64,000 nt of DNA, taken from NCBI RefSeq assembly GCF_029674545.1, contig NZ_CP121354.1, forward strand, positions 4,535,001 to 4,599,000, read 5' to 3'. Source of the DNA: Mesorhizobium sp. WSM4904 (lineage in GTDB: Bacteria > Pseudomonadota > Alphaproteobacteria > Rhizobiales > Rhizobiaceae). Position numbers and translations under genes: made by a program. Under the pieces are notes generated by a model. It did no database searches. It saw only the letters and a list, made by a program, of their open reading frames with translations, and was not told the DNA's origin. Positions 54,022 through 63,457 of the stretch are shown here, one piece after another. Position 1 is the first letter of the stretch. The number at the start of each line of letters is the position of its first letter.

Positions 54022-55226
54022 TGTCCCTCGTCCGACATTCGGCGGGCTCGCTCGCCGGGCACATAGGCGTCATGATCGTCGGGACCTTCAAGGCCAGGTA
54101 TGACCACGCGAACTACAGGCAGGCCGATATCCTCCTTGGCCAGATCGACGGCGATGATCTCGCTTACGCCAGCCGCCTGTAACCTTTCGATCAGCCAGGC
54201 CACATTCTGCTCGATCCCTCGTGCGGCCCTCCCCGCGGCAGAGGCAATTCGCCTCGTGACGGAACGCTCGGCCAGCAATCTCTCCGCGTGCCGACGGCGT
54301 TTGTCCCGATAATCTTCGCCATACTCCTCGGCGGTCAGATCGTCTCGCGCCGCCGATACGTAGGTCGTTCGCACCTGAGCGGCCTCGATGAGCGCCTTGA
54401 GCAAGGCGGTCTCCGGCACCGGGTGCGCTGCCGCGCCTATGCCGCAATGGCTGTTTCGGTCTCGGCGATCGACGATCAGGCAGAAAAAGGCCGGCACGCC
54501 GACGTCGGAGGTCGTTTCCCACGCCGCGACGTCGAAGTCCGCGCCTTCCAGCTTCTTCAACACGTCGCGGCATGGGCCGTCCGGCGCACTGCCGAGGTCG
54601 ACGCCGGTGCGCCGCCGGCGAGCGGACGGCATCCGATTCCACAGGGCCGTCGCGTCGCGTTCGACGATCTCGCAAATCCCATGATGGATGGCTTCATCGA
54701 ATGTATTTCCGGAAGCGAGCCCGTTGCTGCTGCAGTCGAAAAAACCACTTCCGGGGGGCGGCGGAACCGTGAAGTTGGCCCGCACTGACTCGAACGGCAA
54801 CCAGCGCGCCGCACCGGAGATCATCTCCCGGCCTTCGATCCACAGCGTCACGATGTCCTTGGTGAATGCCCTTCCGGTGATGCGAGGCAGCTTGCCAATC
54901 TCGGCGAACCGGTGCGATTGGGAAAGTTCGGCCATGCTGCCGAACTTCAGCGGGCGCTCGATGTGCTCGGCGTGGTAAAGTTCCGCCGCTTCCATTAGCC
55001 CCGAGGCCGTGGCCGCCTCCAGGTCGATGCCCTTGCCCTGCGAAACAGCCAAAGAACGGGCGTTGGGGCGACAGACCATCACAACCGGAATGCCTATGCG
55101 ATCAAGCCCGGTCACATTGGCGACCCTGGTAATTCCCATCCGCGCCCAGTATGGGCGAACCCGAGCAATCGCGCTACGAGCGCCCTCCATGCGATAAGGA
55201 GTTGCTGGCACCGTGTCCAACGACAC
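54018..55226 (-). CDS. YcaO-like ATP-dependent backbone-modifying protein
   Basis: This is a YcaO-domain protein of about 402 residues. It has GITRVANVTGLDRIGIPV, then RSLAVSQGKGIDLEAATASG (ATP site region), LMEAAELYHAEH, the SSNGLASGNTFDEAIHHGIC segment, EIVERDATALW, and EAAQVRTTYVSAARDD. These match TfuA-partnered YcaOs, which make thioamides, more than azoline synthetases. GTG 55226 is preceded by GGAG; ATG 55190 is another choice. The longer frame runs into the family B repeat at 55304 and is rejected. Confidence 0.93.
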   Translation of the reverse strand: MSLDTVPATPYRMEGARSAIARVRPYWARMGITRVANVTGLDRIGIPVVMVCRPNARSLAVSQGKGIDLEAATASGLMEAAELYHAEHIERPLKFGSMAELSQSHRFAEIGKLPRITGRAFTKDIVTLWIEGREMISGAARWLPFESVRANFTVPPPPGSGFFDCSSNGLASGNTFDEAIHHGICEIVERDATALWNRMPSARRRRTGVDLGSAPDGPCRDVLKKLEGADFDVAAWETTSDVGVPAFFCLIVDRRDRNSHCGIGAAAHPVPETALLKALIEAAQVRTTYVSAARDDLTAEEYGEDYRDKRRRHAERLLAERSVTRRIASAAGRAARGIEQNVAWLIERLQAAGVSEIIAVDLAKEDIGLPVVRVVIPGLEGPDDHDAYVPGERARRMSDEGQ

Positions 55227-55561
55227 TGAGGTTGTCTCCTGGCCCCCGAGAGATCGCGAGATCTTAGCGATTTCCGCCGACGCACAACAGGGCAGGTCTC
55301 GCTGAAGCGCGTCGCGGTGAAGCGGATTCAGGCGACGCGCTTTAGGTCTTTGTTTTTGTGCATGTCGTCTTCGCAAAACCGCCGCACACTCTTGCGCGAC
55401 ATGCATTGGTCAGCCAACAACCGAACCGCGTCCGACTTGCGATGTGGCTTTCGACTTTGTCACCAACGGCACTTCGGAATCCGCTTCGTTCCAATTTCGA
55501 GGATTTTGCCCGACTGGCCTCTTGCGCTTCAATCCTTGAGACTATAGGGCTTTGCGCGGTC
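55227..55561. other. Region between the YcaO gene and tRNA-Pro
   Basis: No gene is seen. It holds the YcaO operon promoter, the family B repeat (55304-55406) and 155 bases of AT-richer sequence that must contain the tRNA-Pro promoter. A TATAGG element at 55543 is suggestive. Confidence 0.45.
55304..55406. repeat. Palindromic intergenic repeat, family B copy 4
   Basis: AAGCGCGTCGCGGTGAAGCG/GGCGACGCGCTT module followed by the GCATGTCGTC...GCGCGACATGCAT module. It is 77 bases upstream of the YcaO start codon. Confidence 0.8.
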
Positions 55562-55638
<77 letters not shown>

Positions 55639-55684
55639 TTTCAAGCCTGAGACTTGGCCCCCCAAGTCCTTCTGCACCAATCCC

Positions 55685-56143
55685 CTACTGGCACACGTCG
55701 ACCCATTTGGCGCCGACGAGATCGGCCATCCTTTGCGGCGCGATCCGCACGGCGGCGTTCGTGGCGCCTGCCGCGGGAACGACCTCGTCGAAGGCCCTTA
55801 ACGTCACGTCGCAATAGACCGGCAGCGGCGCCGGCAGGCCGAAGGGGCAGACGCCGCCCGGCGGGTGGCTGGTCGCCTCCAGTACCTGTTCGCCGTCGAG
55901 CATGCGCGGCTTGCCGCCGAGGGTGTCCTTGCACTTGCGGTTGTCGAGCCTGGCGGTGCCGCTGGTCACGACCAACATGGTCTCGTCGCCGACGCGCAGG
56001 CAGATGGTCTTGGCGATTTGCGCCGGCATCACGCCATGCGCCTCCGCCGCCAGCGCCACGGTCGCCGAGCTTGCTTCGGTGACCAGGACCTCGATGTCGG
56101 GCGCATGCTTGGCAAAGAAGGCGCGGACCGATTCCAAGCTCAT
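55685..56143 (-). CDS. YbaK/EbsC family aminoacyl-tRNA deacylase
   Basis: This is a 152-residue trans-editing protein of the INS/YbaK superfamily, which hydrolyses mischarged Cys- or Ala-tRNA(Pro) and related species. It shows QIAKTICLRVGDETMLVVTS, GTARLDNRKCKDTLGGK and TSHPPGGVCPFGLPAPLPVY, the substrate-binding core. Its position next to tRNA-Pro is noteworthy but may be chance. Confidence 0.88.
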   Translation of the reverse strand: MSLESVRAFFAKHAPDIEVLVTEASSATVALAAEAHGVMPAQIAKTICLRVGDETMLVVTSGTARLDNRKCKDTLGGKPRMLDGEQVLEATSHPPGGVCPFGLPAPLPVYCDVTLRAFDEVVPAAGATNAAVRIAPQRMADLVGAKWVDVCQ

Positions 56144-56252
56144 GAGCGAACCTCGTCAGGCATGTTGGCAAATACCGCCGAATCTCGGCGCCGGGATTGG
56201 CACATGGCGCCTCGGCCGTCGGCAAGAGCCAGGCTACTGTGGGCCGAGGGCA

Positions 56253-56287
56253 CAAAAAAGCCCGCCAGGTGAGTCCAGGCGGGCTTT
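56253..56287. terminator. Bidirectional Rho-independent terminator
   Basis: AAAAAAGCCCGCC and GGCGGGCTTTT form a hairpin with A and T runs on both sides. On the minus strand it lies 22 bases after the helix-turn-helix gene stop. Confidence 0.85.
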
Positions 56288-56309
56288 TCATGTAGGCGTT
56301 CGAGCGCCC

Positions 56310-56576
56310 TTATTGTTGTGTGGGCCGGTCCTCTGAGGCCGGCACCATTATCAATTCCTCTTCCGGCACCTGCAGCGCGGAAGCGATTCGCCTGAGCTTG
56401 GCGGGATCGGCGTCCTTGCCGTCCTCGATGTCGACGATCTCACCCACGGCCAGGCCGCAGGTCAAGGAAAGCTCCTCGATCGTATATCCCCTCGTTTCGC
56501 GCGCGGCTTTCAGCGGATTGAGGCCGGACGCGGCAATGATGTTGTTGGAAACAGCGTTTCGTGCGGTGTTGGGCAT
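56310..56576 (-). CDS. Helix-turn-helix transcriptional regulator (XRE type)
   Basis: This is an 88-residue protein with a Cro/CI-type helix-turn-helix: LNPLKAARETRGYTIEELSL, then TCGLAVGEIVDIEDGKDADP and KLRRIASALQVPEEELI. There is no other domain. The start follows AAGGAG. A terminator follows. The target is unknown. Confidence 0.85.
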   Translation of the reverse strand: MPNTARNAVSNNIIAASGLNPLKAARETRGYTIEELSLTCGLAVGEIVDIEDGKDADPAKLRRIASALQVPEEELIMVPASEDRPTQQ

Positions 56577-56883
56577 GGCAACTCCTTGGGATGAAACAAG
56601 ACCGATGAAATGTGGCGTTGCCTGAGACGGGCGGGAGAATGGCCGTTAACAGGTGATTTGCCAAGAGGGACCGTTGCGGCCGTCACGCCATCGTGAACCG
56701 GTCCCGTCGACCGGAGGCCGAGGCCGCAAGCCACCGACATGTAAGGCGCCGCGACGGCCAATCAAGTTCTTTTGAAGCGGTGAAGGCCGGCCCCGCCGGC
56801 ATTTTGCCCGCTCCAATTCGTTAGGTTTCTGTCAGTGGTCGACGGCGGGCGGCATCAAAACCCCTTTGGAAGGATCGGATGCC
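56577..56883. other. Intergenic region, no gene seen
   Basis: Divergent spacer between the helix-turn-helix gene and the secreted protein gene. A GCCGGC-containing hairpin at about 56790-56805 and GC-rich stretches are present. Promoters were not resolved. Confidence 0.4.
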
Positions 56884-57483
56884 ATGAAACTGAAGTTATT
56901 CGCGATTGTGCTCGGCACGATTTCAAGTCTTGCCAGCGCCGCACAAGCGGATACCGTGCGGGTCCGCGGCACGGTGGTCGACCTCGCCGGAACGGCGCTG
57001 ACCGTAAAAGGCCGCGACGGCAAGACCGATACGGTCACCCTTTCTCCCGATTGGATGATCTCCGGCGTCGCCAGGGCATCGGCCGCCGATATCAAACAGG
57101 GCGATTTCCTCGGCATCGCATCGGTTTCGAAGGCCGATGGCGGCAGTGGCGCCCTGGAAGTCGTGATCTTCCCGGCAGCCCTGAAGGGAACGGGAGAGGG
57201 CGACCGCGCCTGGGATCTTAAACCCAACAGCCGGATGACGAACGGCACCGTCGCCGACGTGACCGAGGTCAGCGGCCGGACGGTGACGCTCACCTACAGC
57301 AACGGCCAGAAGAAGCAGATCGCCATCCCGCAATCGACGCCGATCGTGAAATTCGCAACCGCCAAACCGGCGGATCTCAAGCCGGGGACGGCGGTGTTCG
57401 TCACCGCCTCGCGCGGCAGCGACGGCAAGCTCGTTTCGCGCCGAGTGGTGGTCGGCAATCATGGCGTCGCCCCGCCGATGTGA
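56884..57483 (+). CDS. Secreted protein with DUF5666-like beta-barrel repeats
   Basis: This is a 199-residue protein with a signal peptide (KLFAIVLGTISSLASAAQA). Two similar halves follow, each with a short OB-like motif: VRVRGTVVDLAGTALTVKGR and NGTVADVTEVSGRTVTLTYS. The pattern resembles DUF5666 proteins. A GTG at 56866 is an alternative start. The function is unknown. Confidence 0.75.
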   Translation: MKLKLFAIVLGTISSLASAAQADTVRVRGTVVDLAGTALTVKGRDGKTDTVTLSPDWMISGVARASAADIKQGDFLGIASVSKADGGSGALEVVIFPAALKGTGEGDRAWDLKPNSRMTNGTVADVTEVSGRTVTLTYSNGQKKQIAIPQSTPIVKFATAKPADLKPGTAVFVTASRGSDGKLVSRRVVVGNHGVAPPM

Positions 57484-57709
57484 GGCGAAGAAGCCGGCGA
57501 GTTCCAAAAGACCACGATAGCGCTTCGCGCCCTGCGCGTCCGACGGGGCGCGCGGGACCGTCATGGTTCAGTCGGAAACAATCCAGCAACAAGAATCTAT
57601 AGTCCGGAAAAATTGTCGAAAAAAACCAGGAGGATAGTCCCGATCGCGAGGCTTGGGTCACCGATTTGGTCCGGTGAATCTCGGAACGCCCGCGAAAGGA
57701 AACGAAGTC

Positions 57710-57907
57710 ATGAAGAAGTCCCTCCTGTCCGCGCTCGGGCTGGCTCTGGCCCTGGCGTTCACGATGCCGATCCTTGGCGCGACCAGCGCCGACGCGGCTC
57801 CGATGAAGAAGCATCATCACCATCGTCATCATCACACGCATCACCGCCGCGTGCATCATCGCCATCATCGTCACCACCATAAGAAGATGGCCCCGAAGAA
57901 GGTCTGA
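57710..57907 (+). CDS. Histidine-rich small secreted protein
   Basis: This is a 65-residue protein with a signal peptide that probably ends at ADAAP (residue about 30). The mature part of about 35 residues has 16 His and many Arg/Lys (MKKHHHHRHHHTHHRR, then HHRHHRHHHKK). It follows AAAGGAAACG. It could chelate metals in the periplasm or bind nucleic acids or DNA-like polyanions; function is inference. A long inverted repeat follows at 57921. Confidence 0.75.
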   Translation: MKKSLLSALGLALALAFTMPILGATSADAAPMKKHHHHRHHHTHHRRVHHRHHRHHHKKMAPKKV

Positions 57908-58217
57908 TCGTTCCCCTTTGCCGATGGGAAGACAGACCTTCTTGTATTGACCAAGCATGCCTTCCCATCGGAATCTTTCGCTGCACAGGGCAGCGCTTGC
58001 CTCGAGCAGCTACCGGCCTTGATGGGACGCGCGGTCGCGTTCGATCTTCTGCGTTGCAGTCCAACCACAATCTGCCCGACGAAAAAAATCGTGCGGGACT
58101 ATGAACCTTCCCCATTGGAGGCCGCACCAAGCGGTCATGGACGCCACGAAGGCGCCCCTCGGCCCAACCGGGACGCCAGGAAGGCGATCCCAACAACCAA
58201 TGGAAAGAAATGCTCAA
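57908..58217. other. Intergenic region with a long inverted repeat
   Basis: CCGATGGGAAG (57921-57931) and CTTCCCATCGG (57961-57971) form 11-bp perfect arms with a 29-base loop, likely the end of the His-rich gene transcript. The remainder shows no gene. Confidence 0.55.
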
Positions 58218-58478
58218 ATGACCAACTTCAAGCGTATCTCGCTCGCCGCCGCCCTCGTCGTCTCGGCTTTCGGCTCGGTCTCAGCCCCTGCCTTTGCCGG
58301 CACGCATCCCACCGGCGACGGCGGCGCCGTCTGCAAGGGCTCGGGCTCCTGTCTGGTGCTGCAGCTCGACTGCAAAGGCACCTATACCGACGCGACCGAC
58401 AAGAACGGCACCGTCTACGGCAAGTGCAGCCAGGTCATGAAAGTCGATCCGAAGAGCCGGATCAAGCTCGCGAACTGA
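58218..58478 (+). CDS. Small secreted cysteine-containing protein
   Basis: This is an 86-residue protein with a signal peptide (about residues 1-27, ISLAAALVVSAFGSVSAPAF, ending AFA). The mature part has four cysteines (GAVCKG, SCLVL, DCKG, GKCSQ), likely forming two disulfides. I do not recognise the family. The start at 58218 is the best signal-peptide start; the longer frame is not supported. Confidence 0.7.
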   Translation: MTNFKRISLAAALVVSAFGSVSAPAFAGTHPTGDGGAVCKGSGSCLVLQLDCKGTYTDATDKNGTVYGKCSQVMKVDPKSRIKLAN

Positions 58479-58538
58479 TCGCTCCCATGGCACGGAGGTG
58501 GCGTAGACGCGCCGCCTCCGTTTCGTACGCCTCCAAGA

Positions 58539-58835
58539 TCAGCGCCGGCTGATGAGTAGGCCGGCAAGCAGCCCGACCACGACCAGCCCTACCGCTGCCG
58601 CCGTGGCCGGATGATCACGCGCGGTACGCTCGAGCGCCCTGCCCTTGCGCCTGACCGCCGGCAGCGCCTCGTGGAGGCGGTCGGCGAGCTGCGAATAGTA
58701 GTCGGACGCGGCCTCGCGGCCATCCTCGTAATAGCCATCGCCGCGTTTGGCTAAGGTTTTCCTGAGATCGTCGAGTTGCCGCGAGAGCGCCGCAAATTGC
58801 TTGTCCAGATCATGATCGGTCGCGAACAACGCCAT
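58539..58835 (-). CDS. DUF883/ElaB-like membrane-anchored protein
   Basis: This is a 98-residue protein with an N-terminal helical region (FAALSRQLDDLRKTLAKRGD), a Tyr-rich stretch (YYEDGREAASDYYSQLA), and a C-terminal membrane helix (AAVGLVVVGLLAGLLISRR). The layout is that of the DUF883 (YqjD/ElaB) family, some of which tether ribosomes to the membrane in stationary phase. The start is ATG 58835. Confidence 0.78.
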   Translation of the reverse strand: MALFATDHDLDKQFAALSRQLDDLRKTLAKRGDGYYEDGREAASDYYSQLADRLHEALPAVRRKGRALERTARDHPATAAAVGLVVVGLLAGLLISRR

Positions 58836-58941
58836 GCCATTTGTCCTTCTCCTGCAGAGAAGGCCTAACGCGTGGGCTTGACGGCAGTTCCGACCTTCAG
58901 AGCCGCTGACGGCCCAAGCCCGCAGGACCGGCAACCGGAGC

Positions 58942-59481
58942 TCAACGCACCTGGTCGAGCAGGCGCTTGCACTCCAGGAGGTCGAAGAGCGCCTCCTGCA
59001 GCAAAGCCCGGTTGTCACGCGACAATTTCGAGGAGTCCGGCTGCACGGGGCCTTCGTCGTCGCTCTTGCCGAGGCCGAAGAAACGGCGGCTGGGTTTCAC
59101 CTTGGGCTGGCCGACAAGCGCATCCTCGTCGCCGCGCGGCTGGGCAGCCGCCGTCAGCGGCACCTGATCGGCCTGCCGGCGCTGCGCGATCGCCTCGACC
59201 GCGGCCATGTCGCCATTGCCGATGGCGACCAGGAAGTGGTTGCCGTTCTCGCGCAGCAGCTTCTGCACGCCCTTGATCGTGTAGCCTTGGTCGTAGAGCA
59301 TGTGCCGGATGCCCTTGATCAGATCGACATCCTGCGGCCGGTAGTAACGGCGGCCGCCGCCACGTTTCATCGGCTTGATCTGGTTGAAACGCGTTTCCCA
59401 AAAGCGCAGCACATGCTGCGGCAGGTCGAGATCTTCCGCGACTTCGCTGATGGTGCGGAACGCATCGGGGCTCTTGTCCAT
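58942..59481 (-). CDS. MerR family transcriptional regulator
   Basis: This is a 179-residue regulator. The winged helix domain begins [20 protein letters not shown], continues [20 protein letters not shown] and includes [20 protein letters not shown]. The C-terminal half is acidic and charged with no cysteine ligand. The MerR gene downstream of ihfA in the DUF177/plsX/fabH cluster is a conserved alphaproteobacterial arrangement. Confidence 0.9.
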   Translation of the reverse strand: MDKSPDAFRTISEVAEDLDLPQHVLRFWETRFNQIKPMKRGGGRRYYRPQDVDLIKGIRHMLYDQGYTIKGVQKLLRENGNHFLVAIGNGDMAAVEAIAQRRQADQVPLTAAAQPRGDEDALVGQPKVKPSRRFFGLGKSDDEGPVQPDSSKLSRDNRALLQEALFDLLECKRLLDQVR

Positions 59482-59611
59482 GGGCGAATCCTCACGCTGG
59501 ACGACGATCCGGCATTTATGCCGAATCGGGTCTTATTTCAGCGATTTATGAAACAATATTCAAGCCCGGCGTCAAAGCTGACGGCGTTTTTCAACCGTAT
59601 TTGCCGTCGCG

Positions 59612-59935
59612 CTATTTGCCGCCCTTGGCCTTGCTGTTCTGGTGCGAGCGCAGGATGCGGTTCTTCAGCACGTTCGACGATTTGAAGGTCATCACGCGGC
59701 GCGGCAGGATCGGCACTTCCTCGCCGGTCTTCGGATTGCGACCGATGCGCTCATTCTTGGAGCGGACATGGAAGGTTGCGAAGGAAGACAGCTTCACCGT
59801 CTCGCCGCGAACGATGGCTTCGCAAATTTCATCCAGAACGGCCTCGACCAACTCGGCCGATTCAGTTCGCGACAAACCAACCTTGCGGTAAACGGCCTCG
59901 GCTAGGTCGGCACGCGTAAGTGTCTTTCCCCCCAT
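59612..59935 (-). CDS. ihfA: Integration host factor subunit alpha
   Basis: This is the alpha subunit of IHF, a sequence-specific DNA-bending protein, 107 residues. [20 protein letters not shown], then [20 protein letters not shown], and the beta arm [20 protein letters not shown] are typical. The C-terminal tail is basic. The cluster with fabH upstream and MerR downstream is standard for this group. Confidence 0.96.
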   Translation of the reverse strand: MGGKTLTRADLAEAVYRKVGLSRTESAELVEAVLDEICEAIVRGETVKLSSFATFHVRSKNERIGRNPKTGEEVPILPRRVMTFKSSNVLKNRILRSHQNSKAKGGK

Positions 59936-60052
59936 GCGACCGTCCCATCAGCTCAAAAAACGTAAATCGATACAGGCAACGGCAGAGCCTAAGTAATTGA
60001 TCCGGCAAGGTCAAGGACCGAACCCGTGCGTTCGGCACTTAGCGTTCGGCAC

Positions 60053-61024
60053 TTACCAGCGGAGCAACACCGCGCCCCAGGTGAAACCTCCGCCCATCGC
60101 CTCGAGCAGGACAAGGTCGCCCTTCTTGATGCGACCATCGGCGACGGCCACCGACAAAGCGAGCGGCACGGAAGCAGCCGAGGTGTTACCGTGCAAATCG
60201 ACGGTGACCACCACTTTCTGTTCGGCAATCCCGAGCTTCTTGGCGGAAGCGTCAATAATCCGTTTATTGGCCTGATGCGGCACGAACCAGTCGAGGTCTT
60301 GCGCCGTGATGCCGGCCTGGGCGAAGGTCGCCTCGATGACGTCGGTGATCATGCCGACCGCGTGCTTGAACACCTCGCGACCTTCCATCCTGAGATGGCC
60401 GACGGTGCCCGTGGTCGACGGGCCGCCGTCGACGAAGAGCTTGTCCTTGTGGACGCCGTCCGAGCGCAGGCTGGCCGCCAGCACGCCGCGATCGGCGATG
60501 CCGCCCGCCCCTTCCTGCGCTTCCAGAACGACCGCGCCGGCGCCGTCGCCGAAGAGCACGCAGGTCGAGCGATCGCTCCAGTCGAGGATGCGCGAGAAGG
60601 TTTCGGAGCCGATGACCAGCACGCGCCTTGCCAGCCCGCCGCGGATGTAGAGGTCGGCGGTGGCGACCGCATAAACGAAGCCGGAGCAGACGGCCTGCAT
60701 GTCGAAGGCAAAGCCGTGATGCATGCCGAGCCGGTTCTGGATATCGACGGCGGTCGCGGGGAACGTGTTGTTGGGGGTCGATGTCGCCAGCACGATCAGG
60801 TCGATGTCGGCAGGCGTCAGACCCGCGCTGTCGAGCGCGGCGCGCGCCGCGGCCTCGCCCAGCGAAGCCGTCGTCTCGTCATCGGCCGCGACGTGGCGCT
60901 GGCGAATGCCGGTGCGCTGGACGATCCACTCGTCGGAGGTCTCGACCATGCCTTCGAAGTCGGCATTCTTCATGATGCGGTGGGGCAGCGCGGCACCGTT
61001 GCCGCGCACGACTGATCTGATCAA
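60053..61024 (-). CDS. fabH: Beta-ketoacyl-ACP synthase III
   Basis: This enzyme starts fatty-acid synthesis by condensing acetyl-CoA with malonyl-ACP. The 323-residue protein has the catalytic triad: Cys in [11 protein letters not shown], His in [10 protein letters not shown] and Asn in [10 protein letters not shown], and the C-terminal [13 protein letters not shown]. It starts nine bases after the plsX stop. Confidence 0.97.
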   Translation of the reverse strand: MIRSVVRGNGAALPHRIMKNADFEGMVETSDEWIVQRTGIRQRHVAADDETTASLGEAAARAALDSAGLTPADIDLIVLATSTPNNTFPATAVDIQNRLGMHHGFAFDMQAVCSGFVYAVATADLYIRGGLARRVLVIGSETFSRILDWSDRSTCVLFGDGAGAVVLEAQEGAGGIADRGVLAASLRSDGVHKDKLFVDGGPSTTGTVGHLRMEGREVFKHAVGMITDVIEATFAQAGITAQDLDWFVPHQANKRIIDASAKKLGIAEQKVVVTVDLHGNTSAASVPLALSVAVADGRIKKGDLVLLEAMGGGFTWGAVLLRW

Positions 61025-61033
61025 GGTTCGTTC

Positions 61034-62104
61034 CTATTCCTCGGCGTCGACGGCGACGCCGGATTTCCTGTTTGCCTGGGCATTCGGATTGCGCGCATGG
61101 AACAGATCGAGGTCGGCCTCGATCCGGTCAAGCAGATTGTTGCGCACCATGTCGTAGCCGAGCTCGATCGCCGCCGCGAAGCCATCCGAATCGGCACCGC
61201 CGTGGCTCTTCACGACGATGCCGTTCAGGCCCAGGAAGACGCCGCCATTGGAGCGGCCGACATCCATCTTCTCGCGCAGCCGGTCGAAGGCGCCTTTGGC
61301 GAAGACATAGCCGATCCTGGCCATCAGCGTGCGGCTCATGGCGGCGCGCAAATAGCCTGCGATCTGCCTTGCGGTGCCCTCCGCGGTCTTGAGCGCGATG
61401 TTGCCGGCAAAGCCCTCGGTGACGACAACGTCGACCGTGCCCTTGCCGATGTCGTCGCCCTCGACGAAGCCGCGATAGTTCATCGAGGCCATGTTGGCCT
61501 CGCGCAGCATGCGCCCGGCCTCCTTGACCTCTTCCTGGCCCTTGATCTCCTCGACGCCGACATTGAGCAGGCCGACACTCGGCCGCTCGATGCCGAACAC
61601 CGAGCGCGCCATTCCGGTGCCAAGGATGGCGAAATCGACGAGCTGGTGCGCATCCGCGCCGATGGTGGCGCCGACGTCGAGCACCACGCTCTCGCCACGC
61701 GTCGTCGGCCAAAGCGCCGCGATCGCCGGGCGGTCGATGGTGGCCATGGTGCGCAGGCAGAATTTCGACATCGCCATCAGCGCGCCGGTGTTGCCGGCCG
61801 AGATGCAGGCCTGCGCGGCGCCGTTCTTCACAGCCTCGACCGCCTTCCACATCGACGACTTCCAGCGGCCATGGCGCAGCGCCTGGCTCGGCTTGTCGTC
61901 CATCCGGACCGCGATCTCGCAGTGGACGAACTCGCTGACCTCGGCAAGCTTCGGGAATTTGGCCAGTTCGGGACGCACGGCGTCCTCGCGACCATAGATG
62001 ACGAAGCGGATGTCAGGGCGGCGGATGGCGACCGTCATCAGCGCCGGGATGACCACGCCTGGTCCGTGATCACCGCCCATGGCATCGATGGAAATCCTGA
62101 TCAC
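61034..62104 (-). CDS. plsX: Phosphate acyltransferase
   Basis: This enzyme makes acyl-phosphate from acyl-ACP, the first step of phospholipid synthesis with PlsY. The 356-residue protein starts [19 protein letters not shown] and has [18 protein letters not shown] and [17 protein letters not shown]. It is followed by fabH at nine bases. Confidence 0.97.
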   Translation of the reverse strand: MIRISIDAMGGDHGPGVVIPALMTVAIRRPDIRFVIYGREDAVRPELAKFPKLAEVSEFVHCEIAVRMDDKPSQALRHGRWKSSMWKAVEAVKNGAAQACISAGNTGALMAMSKFCLRTMATIDRPAIAALWPTTRGESVVLDVGATIGADAHQLVDFAILGTGMARSVFGIERPSVGLLNVGVEEIKGQEEVKEAGRMLREANMASMNYRGFVEGDDIGKGTVDVVVTEGFAGNIALKTAEGTARQIAGYLRAAMSRTLMARIGYVFAKGAFDRLREKMDVGRSNGGVFLGLNGIVVKSHGGADSDGFAAAIELGYDMVRNNLLDRIEADLDLFHARNPNAQANRKSGVAVDAEE

Positions 62105-62234
62105 TCGGTGTTTTTCTCACGGTTTGCCTGGCTAGCGGCGTGCGCATGCCGAGGTAAGGGGGCTCGCGAAGGTTCGGCGAAAATAGCGGTTTTGGGCTGC
62201 CGCACAACCAACTTTTCCAAAATCCAGGCCGCCT

Positions 62235-62786
62235 TCAGGATTTTCCGAGCAGCGAACGCAGCTTTTTCTGGAATTCGCTTTCCTCAGGCTGATCCTCGCC
62301 GGCGGCGTCGAGCGAGGCACCGGGCTTGCGCGGATAAGGATCGATCGCCAGACCGAAAAACTGCTCGGCGAGCGCGCCGACATCGATCGTATCGCCGGAA
62401 AATGTTTCCGGGCTGTCCGGCCCGTCGGCATCGAGGACGATCTCGCCGCCGCCCTCGAAGCCTTCGCGTCCGAGCTTCGACTGCTCCGGCAGGAACAACG
62501 CCTCGACGGGCTCGTCGATATGGGCCGCGATCGGATCGAGCGTGACGATGCAGGCCTGCGTGATGTCGGCCTCGACGCGGCCGCTGACCTTGACGCCGTT
62601 GCGTTTCCAGGACGCCACCAGCAGCTCGGTGCGGTAGCTCTCGACCGAAAGCAGGTCGTATTCGGCGGCAAGCGCCGCGCGCTGCCGCTCATCGGCCTCT
62701 ATCAAAACCGGCAGGCCCTTTTGCGGCAGGCGGGCGACGTTGGCGACGAAGGATACGGGGCTTCGCTGTTCGGCGTGTTGTTTCAT
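62235..62786 (-). CDS. YceD/DUF177 family protein
   Basis: This is a 183-residue member of the YceD (DUF177) family, linked in other bacteria to 23S rRNA accumulation. Conserved parts are VEADITQACIVTLDPIAAHI, EPVEALFLPE and a late GLAIDPYPRKPG. The start is ATG 62786, 11 bases after the chaperone stop at 62798; the family is often placed just before plsX, as here. Confidence 0.9.
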   Translation of the reverse strand: MKQHAEQRSPVSFVANVARLPQKGLPVLIEADERQRAALAAEYDLLSVESYRTELLVASWKRNGVKVSGRVEADITQACIVTLDPIAAHIDEPVEALFLPEQSKLGREGFEGGGEIVLDADGPDSPETFSGDTIDVGALAEQFFGLAIDPYPRKPGASLDAAGEDQPEESEFQKKLRSLLGKS

Positions 62787-62797
62787 TCTCGCCTCCT

Positions 62798-63340
62798 TCA
62801 CGCGGTTCCGGCGACCGGGAACACCACGGTGCCGGACACGATCGATTCGGTCGGCTGCGCGGCAAGCTGCCCGGACGCCGCGGAAACATAGCTCGCCAGC
62901 AGCGGCGCTTCCGGCCACTCGCCGGCATCGGGCCTAACGTTACGGGCGAGCGCCGCGGCAAGGGCCACGCCGTCGTCGCCCCGCAAGGCCTCGTCGTAGG
63001 CCGCGGTGCGGCCATAGAACATCTTTGCCAGCTTCTTCATGCGCTTCGGCACGCCGACATCGCTGATGCCGAGCTCCCTCAGCGAATGATCGACGTCGAG
63101 GAAGAACTCGTCGATCAGCACCTGCGCGACCTCGGCGGCCGGCCCGCCCTCCCCGCGCAGCCGATGCTGGATGAGGTACATATGCAGCGACAGCATCTCG
63201 AAGCGGCCGAGCGGCGTATCCGGCACATTCCAGTCGGAATAAAACACGGTTTGCCGCGCCGCCGCCACGATTTGTGCGTAGAGGGCCTCGGTGATGGCGC
63301 GGTTGGCGTGACGTTCGCGGCCAAAAAGGCGCTGGAACAT
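62798..63340 (-). CDS. Ubiquinol-cytochrome c chaperone family protein
   Basis: This is a 180-residue protein of the UQCC/CBP3 family, an assembly factor for cytochrome b in complex III. LYAQIVAAARQTVFYSDWNV, then PDTPLGRFEMLSLHMYLIQH and IDEFFLDVDHSLRELGISDV are the family landmarks. It is the first gene of the leftward DUF177-plsX-fabH-ihfA-merR run and is divergent from bamE. Confidence 0.92.
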   Translation of the reverse strand: MFQRLFGRERHANRAITEALYAQIVAAARQTVFYSDWNVPDTPLGRFEMLSLHMYLIQHRLRGEGGPAAEVAQVLIDEFFLDVDHSLRELGISDVGVPKRMKKLAKMFYGRTAAYDEALRGDDGVALAAALARNVRPDAGEWPEAPLLASYVSAASGQLAAQPTESIVSGTVVFPVAGTA

Positions 63341-63457
63341 TGAGGGTGGTCTCCCGGGGACCTTTTGTTTGATTTGGCCTTGTTGCATCGGCATGCAAGC
63401 TGGTTTACCGGTTTTGCGGCCCAGCGCAAGTTGCGGGGATGTGATGGAGAATTGTTG

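Noticed and set aside
55227..55406. N-terminal extension of YcaO into family B repeat
   Set aside because: Repeat DNA encodes it; YcaO homology begins well after.
57710..57907. His-rich frame as a his-operon attenuator leader peptide
   Set aside because: It has a signal peptide and no histidine biosynthesis gene follows.
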